From the NCBI GenBank assembly GCA_015499995.1, contig JADNRV010000204.1, positions 23,555 to 87,554 of the forward strand: a stretch of 64,000 bases of DNA, written 5' to 3'. The position numbers and the translations under genes are program-made. Positions 35,886-47,036 of the stretch are shown piece by piece. A model generated the notes under the pieces. The model was given only the letters and a program-made list of their open reading frames with translations, was not told the origin of the DNA and made no database searches. This DNA comes from Flammula alnicola. Lineage: Eukaryota > Basidiomycota > Agaricomycetes > Agaricales > Strophariaceae. Numbering within the stretch: the first letter of the stretch is position 1; every line of letters starts with the position of its first letter.

Positions 35886-36210
35886 ATGGCGTCGCTCTTC
35901 CCTGTCCTTTTAGTATTCGTTATTACCGTTGCTTTAATGACAGCGGCAGCGCTGTTTGTGCCAAAGGGACCGCAACAAGTGTAAGTTTGCATGGTCATTA
36001 TTGCCAGCTACGTATAAAGCTGAATGCAATCCAGGACAATTCGTACTGCGCTTATGCTGGCGCTAGCGTCGTGTTATCTCATGTGGATGGTGACTTACAT
36101 GGCCCAACTACATCCTCTTATTGGTGCGCAAGCCTTCGTGTCTATTCATGTTGCGAGTCTTACATGTATGCACCATCGCAGCGCCCACACGTACGGCAGG
36201 GAAAGAGTAA
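35886..36210 (+). CDS. VMA9: V-type ATPase V0 subunit e
   Basis: Small V0-sector subunit needed for assembly of the vacuolar proton pump. Exons 35886-35980, 36035-36123 and 36182-36210 sum to 213 nt, giving 70 residues. Two membrane helices are clear: helix 1 in SLFPVLLVFVITVALMTA, followed by ALFVPKGPQQ, and helix 2 in ALMLALASCYLMWMVTYMA, followed by QLHPLIAP and a short polar tail. Length, two-helix layout, the VPKG loop and the YLMWMVTYMAQLHPLIAP block are typical of the subunit e family. It sits in the loop of the inverted repeat, convergent with the HEN1-like gene. Confidence 0.88.
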
Positions 36211-36398
36211 CTGGTCATTGCGATCAGTTTTCATGCAGGAGGGCGAGTATGTATACCATGTACGAACTATATTTTTCATGGAAATGCAGCATGCTAATCT
36301 TTCTTACCCAGTTTTGTAGCATTCTACTTCATGGACAGTTTCCATTCTAATATATCATCCCATTGCATAAAACATACACACACGAAAAACCATTACCC

Positions 36399-38210
36399 TC
36401 AAGTAGTCGTATCTCCACTTTCGTCTCCGTCCCACCCAGCAGCTGAGCTCATGGAGCTTTGAGGAACGTCATCCCAAGCACTTTCATGGTCACCCCAACT
36501 TCCAATTCCGGCCCAACCAGATTTGGGCTTCCCGCCTGCCTCTTCGTTCACTAATGGTTTCCAACCCCTAGGTCTTTTTCCCCAGCCTACACTGGTTCCG
36601 CCATCTGACTCGTCGTCCCCATCGGCATCTGATGTATCCGCAGAAACGTCTCCTTCAGCCCCGGTGGACTCTCCGAAATCACTTTCGTCCCAGCTCTCGT
36701 AAGGCCCTTCGCCAGGCGTCCAATCGGGCGGAATGTAGTCCACACTCGTTTCACCTTCAGCAGGCCATAATTGTGATGGGCTAGCGACTCCTCCGATAAG
36801 TTCGACGCTCCAGTTGTTACTTCGTCTCCCTATACCGTCCGCATCCTGTTTCAAGTTCAAGTCGGGGCTTTGCTCGATTGCGCGGACCAGCATTTCAATC
36901 CAGCCTCCGCACAAGACAGCAATCTCCTTCTCATACCACAGTTCCTCTACCCTCATGAACGCCTCTCGATACTCCTCCATTTTGGCTTTGACACAAGCAG
37001 CAATTTCTTCCAGGGGTCGGGGCTTCATAGAAGCGGGATGGGCATGATGTTCGTGAACAGCGAGTGCTTCATGAGGTTGTCCGGCCAGTGCAAGTTCATG
37101 TATCTTCGCTCTTCCACTCTCTTCTCTCGTCTTATTGCCCATTGTATCCAGTCTTCGGAATGTAGCAACAGACGAGGCGCCCTGAAGCTCGTCATCTCGT
37201 CCCCACGGATCCGCATTCAGCGCTCGTCCGATGCTGGTTTCCTCGACCTCGTAGCCCCACTCCTTCGCTGCCTCCTCACACCAGGTTGTGAATTCCTCCC
37301 TCGTCCATTCGAATTTATGGTCGCTATGTCGGAAGATACGATCTGTGCGTCCAGTTGGGTCAGGGTGTCCGTTCCTTGCAGACTTTGGGGCGTTTGGAGA
37401 AGTGAATCGAGCATTGAAGGTATAGGACGGCGTGGTTACAAGAAAGAACTTGGGGTGGTATACGCCTAGAAGCATAGGCGTGAATGCTGGAAAGATGTTG
37501 CTTGGCAAGTGCTCGATGCTGGCAATATAATGCATATTAGAAACTCAAACTCACAAAAGAGGAATCGTGATCATGCAATTTTTTGGAAACATCCAACTCA
37601 CACTTCGGTGCTGACGATACATTCGAAATCCACAAACTCATTGTTTATCACTTCCAAACCGCCTTTCCACACCTTAGCCAGCATGTCCTCCCATCGCTGC
37701 ACGCCGCTCGTATACGATCGATATCCAGGGCTCTCGGCTTCGACGGCTTCTTCCACCGGAGCGGTGCCTTCGACGGCGAAGGCCAGGTCCTCCGATGAGA
37801 TGTCGAGTCCATGGACTTCGCGCATGTGCAGGTTGGGCACGTCGTCGTCGTTGTATGTTGGCGATGGGGGTACGGGTTCATTGGGATTTGAGGAGGTCGG
37901 GCTGGAGAAAGGCGAGAGGATCTCGGATGGGGGTGGCGTTAACCATGGCGCAGGCCGGCAGAGGGTCGCCAGAAGTTGGCCTTCGCCACACCCAACGTCC
38001 AGAACCTAGATATTGTGTCGATAAATGAGCGAGCAGCACATACGTAGCGTTGTTGTTATACAACACAATTTTCAGTTTTTCGATACGTACCTTGGTGATG
38101 TTCTCCTTGCGCAGAATATTGAGTATCCAAATCCGGCGCTGCAAGAAAAGCTCCGGGAAAAAGTTCACTCTGAGCTCCTCCTGGTTATCCGATTCTTGGA
38201 TGACGTCCAT
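36399..38210 (-). CDS. HEN1-type small-RNA 2'-O-methyltransferase
   Basis: Predicted to methylate the 3'-terminal 2'-OH of small RNAs with S-adenosylmethionine. Exons 38210-38091, 38005-37602 and 37518-36399 sum to 1,644 nt, giving 547 residues. The AdoMet motif VLDVGCGEGQLL is at residues 41-52. The metal-binding ExxEH motif of HEN1 is intact (E174-V-I-E177-H178, assembled across an intron), followed by LVTTPSYTFN and FRHSDHKFEWTREEF (His 239/242), which supplies the remaining His ligand. The C-terminal 170 residues are acidic and Trp/Gly-rich, unlike the plant dsRNA-binding N-terminal additions. It resembles the short animal and bacterial form. Whether this fungus methylates siRNAs is inference. 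Confidence 0.88.
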
Positions 38211-38779
38211 GCTGATGTTTTATGCTGATCCCGATTTCGTCTAGAGGAGTGCTCGGCGTTGGTGGTATGGATGGTAAGAGATCAAGCCTGTGAGCCACTT
38301 TCAGTGACAGTATGATTGCCTTTGCACTCCGGCGGGCCCGAGGAGGTTCTTATAGAAACTTTAATTGGCCTCGAGGCCTTGAAACAAAGCTGAAAATCGG
38401 AAAAACAATGCTGCAAGAGCTGCATGGGGCCCAACACCTACGCACAATCAATGCGTCGCAGCAAGGCATGACATTGACACGCCCATGCCAGGACTTGCAT
38501 GCCCTAAAACGTGAGTTATTGCTTTTTGAAGAGCTCTTCGTGTTGCAGTGCTCGAAAAACGTTGCGCGTCGACGCGGACATCATGGATGCTATGAAATCA
38601 AATTGGAGGCCTCGATGATCGCGGAATCTATTTTATTCTCTAATGGGCGTCACCCATTCCGACTACGTTTTCTTCTGCGGAACTTGAAACAATATGTAGA
38701 ATTGACTGTAACGCAGGAGAATTAAAGCTGTGAATCCGATACGAGTCTGAAAAGTGCCCTTGTACGTAAGGTATGTTTG

Positions 38780-39670
38780 AAAAGGTGCATGCGCAATTCA
38801 AATTCAGCAAGGCAAGAACCCATGTCCGAGTCGCCACATCTTGCTCGCTCAAAGGAAAGACCTTCTCATCTTGTCGAGAGGGCGACGCGCTGAAGCTCTT
38901 ATCCGAAGCACTCTCCGTAAATTTGTCGAGCGCGTCTGAAGAAGTGGGTCATCCGAAGGGCCGGCTGGCTATGGTCGGCCGTAATCGAGTATACGCTGTG
39001 TGGTCGTCCTCGTCTTGCACCGAGCTTTCCAAATGAGCAAACCACTCCTCGTACGGAACAAGAGGTACGTTCAGAAGCTTTTCGAGGTGAGTCATGATAG
39101 TGCCCCAATTCGACGGCTTGGGATGTACGAGATGTAGCATTTTGTTTGAAGTCTCTTGCATTTCCACGATCGCAGCAGCAGCCAAATCTGCTGGAATCCA
39201 CGAGATAAGCTGTTAGAAGAATCGTTAGCATCGACAGTAGAATGGCTTACGTCGTTTCCTTCAGGTAGGCTCCCAGATATACTGCCGACTGGGCGATGAC
39301 TGGGAAGCATTGAGAAGGATCCCAGCTCCCATTGACGCCTCCACAGAGCACTCCAACCCGAATGACGTCGTTTGAAGACCAAAATTCTCAGTGGCCATCT
39401 GGAAAAGTGTCTCCGTTATCCATTTAGACTCGAGGTATCCCGAGTTGAGGGTAACGTTGGGGTTGATGACTGGCGCTTCGGGGGCATATTCTGCGTGTCC
39501 TCAGGCACCGTTATGCTCTTGAAAGAAAGAGAAGATAAGCGGTAACCGTGGCATCAGAAGTATTCACTTACTACTCTGGAAGACACCAATCGTACTGATG
39601 TACGATAGAGACGGGTTTAGAGAAAGGTATGAATGGTGAGCAGAGTCAAGCAATCGTCGAGTCCCCACTG
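38780..39670 (-). pseudogene. 3' fragment of an adenylate-forming reductase, right copy
   Basis: Minus-strand counterpart of the left-arm fragment and better preserved. It reads VGTRRLLDSAHHSYLSLN, YISTIGVFQS, then after an intron NSGYLESKWITETLFQMA (YxxxK), CGGVNGSWDPSQCFPVIA in another frame, then AAAAIVEMQETSNKMLHL and LNVPLVPYEEWFAHLE. Only the C-terminal half of the reductase domain exists. One base is missing at TCATTCGGG and there is a late stop after RPTIASRPFG. Non-functional remnant. Confidence 0.8.
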
Positions 39671-39919
39671 ACGATAGGACAGAAATCTCTTCAACTAGAC
39701 AGTCAGTCGTACTGTATGTACTTTGCCAGGCTCTCTGGAATGCGGGTCCTCGCTAAAGGTTGAACAGATTTGCGATCTTTATTCCGGCATCGGTATGATT
39801 AAAGAGGCATAGACGCGGTCACGTGCCATTTTTAAACTCCGGTATCCTAGTTGAACACGGTTAACCGTTAGTCGCTGCCATCACCACTACCACTACCACT
39901 CACGTTGAATATTTGAATC

Positions 39920-42171
39920 ATGGCATCGCAAAGGCTGGAGCCTATACCTCCTGCCCAATTCTATGCTTCACTCCAGTCGAAGACGCCCCAGACGCCCAAG
40001 AAACCAGCCGTTCCGCCTCCTCAAGAGACACCTTTCCACAACCGACTCAGCTCCAGAGTGCCACAGACGTCGACCAACGTATACCAGGAGCGTCCCTTCG
40101 TCGAAGCAGCCGTCGACATGCAGGGAAAGTTCTGGGGACCTGTTCCAGTCGACCAGTTCTTGGAAGAATTCCTTGACGTTGAGGCCCCGCCCTTGCCAGA
40201 GATTGACTACGAAAGTCTCGCTAACGTAGCGAGATTGAGGACGGAGCCGGAGATGTATGACCCGCTGGTAAGTCGCCTTTTTATCATTACGAGCAGGCGC
40301 TCACCCAGTCCAGATCGCTGCACTCAAGCCTTTCTGTAAAGGCATCAAACTTGTCAACACGTCGACTGTATCGGCCCCGGACTCTGACGTACTTTATAAT
40401 CATTGCGTCAAACCTGACATTGGTATCTACGCCGAAAAAGATGCTCCCAAGCTTGGCGAGTGTATTACTCAGGCAAAGCTCATGACGGGGTACGGGGAGC
40501 TAAAGAACGACGTCTCGTATGAACCATTTACCCTGGACCAGCCACTATACTCCATTGACGCAAAGCACCCGTTCGAGTGGGACACAATGCAAGCTCGTGA
40601 TACGCGTGGCCAGCTTACCGTATACGCCAATGCCATCCAGGCTACGCAGTTCCGAACGCACTCATTCTCCTTCTTTATCAACAAAACCAGCTGCCGATTG
40701 ATACACTGGAGCCGAAGTTGCGCCATCGTTACAGAGGAGTTCGATTACACAGAAATGAAATGGCTCCCTATGTTCTTCTGGCACCTTTCACATGCCCACA
40801 AAAGCGTTCGCGGTACTGACACCACCTTCCGTCGCGTCCGCGGCGGCGACGAGACGGAGAACGCTCGCAAGGCCCTCGACCTCAAGGATGCCGATCGACT
40901 CTACAAGGTCTCCGTTAAAGACGATGTCACCAAAAAGAAAACTTTTTATATCGTGCACGAACCGTTCACGAACAATCATATCTTCCCGCTTGGTCGCGGT
41001 ACAAGATGTTTCAAGGCTTACGACTGTCAGACGGAAGCAGTCGTCTTGTTGAAGGACACATGGCGGGTGTCGAAGTATGAGCCGGAGGGTGATGTCTATC
41101 GGGAGCTCCATGAGAAAGGTGTTCGCAATATTGCTAAATTCATTACGGCTGGCGACGTGGGCCATGTGTGCGGGAGGGTGCAGAAATTCAGTTCAGCTGC
41201 GAAAGACAAGCGGCCCCGCGTCCACATGCATTACCGTCTTGTCCTTGGCACCATCGGCACGCCTCTAACGCAGTTTTCGTCGACGTGGCAAATGGTTAAC
41301 GCAGTGAAATGTGCTCTGCTTGGTATGTAACGTTCTTTCCCGCATCTCCATGACATTGACTGCTGACAGACGTTCTTCTCCAGCGCATTGGGACGCGGTG
41401 ACGAAAGCTAACATCCTGCACAGGGACGTCTCGTCGGGGAACATCGTCATGGTGGGAGAGGAGCGGGGGATCCTCATCGATTGGGAACTATGCAAACGTA
41501 TTGGCCAGGGTCCAGCAACTGCAAGGTGTGATGAGAAAACGGTAGGTTTAGTTTCCCTCCTGTACTACTAGTTGATCTGACTTTCCTTTCCGTCCTAGGG
41601 AACCTGGCAGTTCATCTCTGCCCGGCTGCTCCTAAACAAGGCTCAGGAACATAAGGTTGGGGACGACCTCGAGTCGTTCGTACACGTCCTGACATGGTCT
41701 GCTATCAAATATGCTCGGAATGCACTGACTGCCGAAGACCGCACTGAGGTCCTGATGAGGTTTGACACTAGTTTGAACAAGATTGGCGGCCAGCGTAAGG
41801 CGGCGATGTTTAGGGAAGACTCATCCGCCATCACGCACATTAGTTTGGAACGGAAACCGCTCTCCGATGTACTGAAGCGCATTTATTCTGGATTCGGGCA
41901 TCGGTACGGGTCGACAAAGTACGAGGAGTTGCATTTGGAGAACGAGCAGGCTGCTAAAGCGGAAGTGGAGAAGCTCGAGACGCACAGTTGGCTCTATGGT
42001 GTTTTGGAGGATGCTCTCAAAAACATCATGTGGAAGGTTGCTGAAGATGGACGAGTTGACCAAGAGGTTCTTGTGGAGGATAGGCATCTGACGGCAGGGC
42101 AGAAAAAGAGGAAGTCGATGCTATCCGAGTACGATGAGGAGCGCGATGAAAAGCGTTCTAAAAGACATTGA
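39920..42171 (+). CDS. FunK1 fungal-type protein kinase, right copy, intact
   Basis: Member of the basidiomycete-expanded FunK1 kinase-like family. Exons 39920-40267, 40314-41322, 41384-41541 and 41599-42171 sum to 2,088 nt, giving 695 residues. Kinase landmarks are TGYGELK and FSFFINKTSCRLIHWSR in the N-lobe region, HRDVSSGNIVMVG as catalytic loop, and LIDWELCKRI as the DFG-equivalent (the family uses a D-W-D/E form). GTWQFISARLL follows, then GDDLESFVHVL. The C-terminal tail is Lys/Glu-rich (DEERDEKRSKRH), possibly a nuclear signal. Biological role of FunK1 is unsettled; links to signalling in multicellular fungi are inferred in the literature. Confidence 0.9.
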
Positions 42172-42449
42172 TAACGGTATGGGAATGAATAATCTAGAAT
42201 TCGTGGCTCTCAATGTCTTTTTCCCAGTTTTCGTCTCGCATTTCTACCACATCTGTACCACCTTGCATCCATTGTATACCTGTCATCACATTATGTAAAA
42301 ATAGTTTCTCACATTGCATGATTTGCTTCATAATTTTCTGGAATGGCATTGTTTTCCTTCCAGACTACGATATTTGGTGAGGATCCGTGGGGTGGCAATA
42401 CGAGTCCAGATCGAAATACCAGATGTGTCCAAAATTGCGCCACTCGTCG

Positions 42450-43834
42450 TGAACGTGCGAACCTGTGGTTCACTCCTCGAGGTTCGTGCCATCAATGTAG
42501 CAATAAACTATATACATATTCACCATGCCATGTATCCAAATTTCAGTGCTGCTCGTTGTGAACATCGCTCAGATCAGTTGTTTACGAAGGTCCATCCTCG
42601 GTATGTCCTCTGAAATGCCAACATACTGTATTTGCATTAGTATCCAAACGCGTTTATAAGATATAATAATATACGTATACGGTGTACTGTCGTTTAGCGC
42701 TCGGCTTCCGTGATCGGATCACGGGAGATGCTTAGCGCTGATGATTAAGTAGATTAGATATTTGCTTTATCTTATGTATCTCGCTTGCCGTATATCAGTG
42801 CATGTCGCGTAGCCTTCCTTTCTTCGCGTTCTCATTTCTATCTCATAGCTCGATGGACTTTGCCTGAGCTTTGCCTGAGCTTTAGATTTCCTGTCAATAT
42901 ATCTTTTGGACAAGCAGGTAGGATTCTCGTCGAGGCCGTTTCACATCGAGAATACCGTCAGTGGCTCCGCCCTTCAGCCCCAGTGAAAAAGGCCCAGAAC
43001 CAAGACGAACCACACATAAGCAAATATAACTTATTTATTTGACTTAGCGATTTGGACTTTAATCTAGGTGGCAAAGCCGGAAATCGATGCAAATCGAACT
43101 ATATTGAACGAAATAAAATACAGGGCCTATAATCTAATATAACCAGATCATGCCGAGCGATTCTCATCTACACCGCCCATCGAATAACCAGATCGAACCA
43201 GACAGAAATCCGGCGGCGATGTAATCAAGCCAAATCGAACGAGGCAGAATCCGGCCACTGAGAAATCGCGCACAAAGCCAAAGTCAAGCAGAATTGAGCG
43301 AAGTCGAGGGAAATCGAGCGGAGTCGAGGGAAATCGAGTAAAGGTGAGCAAATACGAGCAGAAACGATTGAGGGCGAGCAAATACGAGCAGAGGCGTCCA
43401 AAGGCAGGTAGGATCGAGTAAAGGCGAGCCAAATCAAGCACAGATAAGCCGACTCGATCATAGGCGAATGAAAGCGAGCAGATTCGAGCAAAGACAAGTG
43501 CAGGTGAGCAGATTCGAGTGCCGGAGTCAGTAAAATCTAGATAAGCTATGATTTTGTCAGTCCCTGAGTCTGCAGTGTGATAATGGTCAAGAAATAGCTT
43601 ACCACAGCAACAATACCAATATGACTGAGATACGAAATGAAAAAGCGCAGGGAGTAGGGTAGGTAGCATCCTGAGAGCTTGAGTTCGAAGTAACAAATGG
43701 CAATACCTGAGCGAGTAAGGAGCAGACGAGTTTTCGAGAGTTGACAGTATACGACGTCGGCTAAAAGCTGAGAAGGAAAAGAGACAGCGTCAAGCGACCT
43801 CGACAGAATGATAGGCAACAAAACACTTACCAGT
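42450..43834. other. Non-coding stretch with minisatellite
   Basis: No gene identified. AT-rich from 42,620 to 43,130, then the 10-bp repeat tract described separately, then the 3' flank of the HMG-like gene. Minus-strand frames across 43,148-43,696 are produced by the repeat. Confidence 0.5.
43225..43520. repeat. Degenerate 10-bp-period tandem repeat
   Basis: About 25-30 imperfect units of the form AAAnnCGAGC or similar (for example GAAATCGAGC, AAATACGAGC, AAAGGCGAGC, AGATTCGAGC). The period is exactly 10 bp over most of the tract, so units align with almost no indels. Confidence 0.9.
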
Positions 43835-46110
43835 TCAGTTGTTGGTAACTTCTTTGCCATTTCCAACACTAGCCAATGCCGCTTTCTTGGACCTGCTGAC
43901 TTCGGCCCAATATTTCTGTGTATCCTTGGGGAGTCCCTTCCAGTGCATCTCGAATGCTGCGGGTGTGATGGCGGGGTGTTCTTTGAGGTATTCTTGATAG
44001 TATAGATTTCTGTACAGTGAAACTAAGCAGGGTATTGTTGGAGGAAAACGACAGACTCACTTGGGGGCATTACTTTGCGTCGGTTTCTTGAATCCCGCAG
44101 TGGTTGATGTTGAGGTCGAAGCTACATTGCCGCTAGCATGACCGGCTGCCGCCGCCGAGCCATCTATGGATGTTCTCGTCTTAGAGGCATGTGATTCATG
44201 TCAAAAGTCAAGAGACATACCATTGTCGTTCCGTGTCTCGGCGGCAATCCCAGCAACCTCCTTCGCACGCCTTCAGGGCACTCGCTGGTTAACGAGCTTG
44301 GCTTGAGGTTGCGATGAGCTGTCAGAGCTCTTGGCGGGTCCTACTGGCGCTCCGAAGGCCTTCGTTCTGTCGATGGATAATGAGGTTAGCATGTATCCAC
44401 CTTATTGGGGTTGGTGACACTTACAGCGGATTCAATCAGCGACGAGCTTTCGAGCTCGTTTCTGAGCTCGCTTCAGCGGTAACGTTCATGGGTGCAGCGG
44501 CAGGTGCAGCGTCCACAGGTACAGCAGCCGAGGGTGCAGTGTCGACGGTGGGTGCAGCGGCTGAGGGTGCAGCGTCGACGGCAGGTGCAGTTTCGATGGC
44601 GGGTGCAGTTTTGACGGCGGGTGCAGTTTTGACGGCGGGTGCAGTTTCGACGGCGGGTGCAGTTTCGACAGCAGGTGCAGTGTCGACAGCGGGTGCAGTG
44701 TCGACGGCAGGTGCAGCAGTAGCAGATGGAGGGGCGGCGGATGCAGTGTCCATGGGTGCAGTGTCCGAGGCAGGTGCAGCGTCGGTGAATGCAACACCCG
44801 TAGTGGGTTCTGCAACATCCTCTGATCCTTTGAGGATTCCGACAGGCAGCGTGGCAGTGGCTGCATGGGGAGGTGTCGAGTGTGCGGTGTCCAAAGGAGT
44901 CGATGAACTGCCGGCTGTGTCGGGAGGGCTGGTGGGGAGTGTAGGCGTTGGAGATGATCTGGTGGAGCGCTGTCGTTTCGAGACAGGCTTATCTTCGCTG
45001 GGAGATTCAGGGGCCTCACGCTTGTTGACATTTGCATTCTTGACCTGGGGCTTCCGATCCTCTTCAGTCTTGATTGCTACGCCGTCTCGTCTCGACAACC
45101 GCTTATTCTCTGCATTCCACCACTGGGAAAGGACTGGGCCGGCGATAGCAATAATTTTCCAGTCGTTGTGGCAAAGAAGAAGGTAGGGAAACTTAGCGTA
45201 TATGTGGGAAAAAACGAATGTGCGAGCGGTGATGCCAATCGCTCCCCAGGTCTTCGGTAGCAGGTCCTTCTTCCTGAGTTCATTGTACACAGATCGTAGC
45301 TCGTCTCGAATGAGCTTTGCGGTGTTGCCATCGACAATCGTGCCGTTGTCGAGCTCAATAAAATCAAGCATGACATTTTCGCCCTCGTTCATGCGGGCAC
45401 TGCCTCGAAGAGGCTTGCTTTCGCCAACGCGTAGAATGTCGCCACTATCCCGCTTGACCTTCTTCGCCTTCTTGTAGTCCTGTTGATCCCAAAGAGCGAT
45501 GCTTGGGAAACGAGCAGCTGCATTGGCTCGAGTGAGTCCGAGATAAAGGTCGGGCATGCGGCTTGCTGATGAGAGTTCGGATGCCGCTGGAGATACCGAA
45601 GGAACATTGTCTGGGGAGAGACGCTGCCCTACAGCTTTGATGAGAGCCTTGTGTGATTTTTCGAGCTCTGTATGCGCAATGCTAAATAAATGCAGACGTC
45701 AATGTAGGTTCTAGAATTTGAGGGAACACAGACCAGAGTTTTGAGTGCTCGTCACTGAGGGCATCAAACTTGCGCTTAATTCGATTGAACTTGCATGTGC
45801 ACTCCTTGTGAGCATCTAGACTATCATATCTGGATATGTATCCCTATGTTCCGAGCGCATATATTCAGTTATTTGGCCTATTCTCCATCACAGAAGTGAA
45901 AATAGCAGAACATTACCTTTCGAGGACCATATTCCCTTTCACGAGAGCTTTTTGAGAGTGGCCGCTTCTCTTCTTTGCGACTGCGAGATACCGCCGGATG
46001 TGGCGACGGGACTGCTCGGTGTCGGAGATTTGCATAATGCTTGACATACTCCGCGTTAGGCGGCTTGTGGGGAGAGCTTGGGTGCTATGAGCAGCGGGAG
46101 AGGATGGCAT
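43835..46110 (-). pseudogene. Repeat-containing nuclear-type protein with HMG-like C-terminus, two in-frame TGA codons
   Basis: I do not recognise the full protein. Exons 46110-45917, 45820-45734, 45681-44425, 44366-44221, 44163-44061 and 44009-43835 sum to 1,962 nt (654 codons) in one consistent frame. Two TGA codons interrupt it, at 44438-44436 and 44275-44273. N-terminal part: a basic helix-rich region (RRHIRRYLAVAKKRSG). Middle: TWGAIGITARTFVFSHIYAK and LSQWWNAENKRLS. Then come an Ala/Pro/Thr repeat region (44,500-44,760) and a terminal HMG-box-like segment (YLKEHPAITPAAFEMHWKGL, KDTQKYWAEVSRSKKAA). If translation stops at the first TGA, the product is 481 residues without the HMG-like end. 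Confidence 0.6.
44500..44760 (-). repeat. 18-bp coding minisatellite (six-residue repeat)
   Basis: Tandem 18-bp units, read on the minus strand as A-P-A-V-x-T (x = D, E or K). About nine fairly regular units are followed by degenerate ones (APSAA, APMDTA). They lie inside exon 3 of the HMG-like gene. Confidence 0.9.
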
Positions 46111-46327
46111 ATTTTGTAGAGATAACGAGGAGATGTTGGTGGTAGAAAGCAAGGGAGCGCAAACACGTCAACGGGAGAAATGGCTCTGTGACAGAGTGAT
46201 TTGTGTGACTTACTGACACGCAAAGTCTATGCCAACTCTAAGTACATTTTGGCTGCTACATGAATACTTTTGATCCATAGATATAATAAAGCCACGGTTG
46301 GGGTTGCTGGGCGAGACTATTTTTCTT

Positions 46328-46818
46328 TCAGATTTTGCATTGATATTGTAGATACATAATATCTATACGAACGCGAACATATATATCCGAGTCTGTGTCA
46401 CTTTCATTCCCATGCTCGTTATCCCTCACGTTCTCTGGTACTGGTTGTTCAGTTGAACCGAGACCACCGCCTCCGCCACTAACGTCATCGCCATCTTTTG
46501 AAAAAGGACACAATAATTGTCAAAGTTGTGCGGCAAAGGAGCGCTTATCGTACCTTCAGAGTCCCTTATGCGTCTCTTGTTGGGTGGGCTTCGAGATGAC
46601 GGCCGTGAGCCAGGTGGTGATTTTTGCACTTGGTCTGTGGAAGATCTATTCAGCAAAGTGTCTTGTTGCGCCAGAAACGGTTCGAGTGGAGGCGGCTGAG
46701 TTGACTCTCGAAACCGAGCGTGGCCATACCAAGTGGACCGGCTAACAGCAACAGGTTGTGTTGCACCGTTGCGCATACAGAGCTGTGCACAGTTACAGAA
46801 GAACTGATGTGCGGACAT
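46328..46818 (-). CDS. Short Cys/His-rich protein resembling a transposase N-terminus
   Basis: Exons 46818-46554 and 46494-46328 give 143 residues. It starts MSAHQFFCNCAQLC...VSRSTWYGHARFR, a CxC...C plus 'S-TW-xH-xxR' arrangement seen, as I recall, at the N-terminus of many large basidiomycete transposon-encoded or domesticated proteins (KDZ/Tnp2-type). A polar KRRI-containing linker and an acidic end follow. The large transposase body is absent, so this is probably a truncated remnant or solo N-terminal domain. Assignment is tentative. Confidence 0.4.
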
Positions 46819-47036
46819 GGTAGGGATGGACGTGGTTAGATTGCGTGAAGGAGAGGCAAGTTGAAAATCGAAATGGCGTGATCGGATTCGATGACGTTCT
46901 AAAATCTATTAATATATATGTATGGTTCTATTTGCCATCAGGCTGTTTTCACTGGGCTTCAGCCCTCTTTCACCTCCTCCGCATACTCGGACTTCTCAGC
47001 GCGCGCAGCTTCTCGCCGTGGAATTCTCGAAACAGA

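Larger units (their letters stand above)
38648..42449. repeat. Right arm of ~3.8 kb inverted repeat
   Basis: Reverse complement of 31,622-35,383. It contains the intact FunK1 gene and the better-preserved reductase fragment. The inner boundary follows ...GCGTCACCC|ATTCCGAC. The outer boundary is at CCACTCGTCG. Flanking sequence outside each boundary is unrelated between arms. Confidence 0.9.

Noticed and set aside
36870..37469. 199-codon + strand frame
   Set aside because: Antisense shadow of the HEN1-like coding exon, which has complete catalytic motifs.
31622..42449. Composite DNA transposon with inverted repeats as its ends
   Set aside because: The arms are gene-bearing, there is no transposase in the loop or arms, and I found no target-site duplication at the outer boundaries.
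43148..43696. 182-codon minus-strand frame rich in Leu/Arg/Ser
   Set aside because: Produced by the 10-bp tandem repeat, which leaves several frames open; no start context or domain.
44273..44438. In-frame TGA codons as selenocysteine or read-through sites
   Set aside because: No reason to expect selenocysteine in this fungus, no nearby hairpin was evident, and simple CGA-to-TGA decay explains both.
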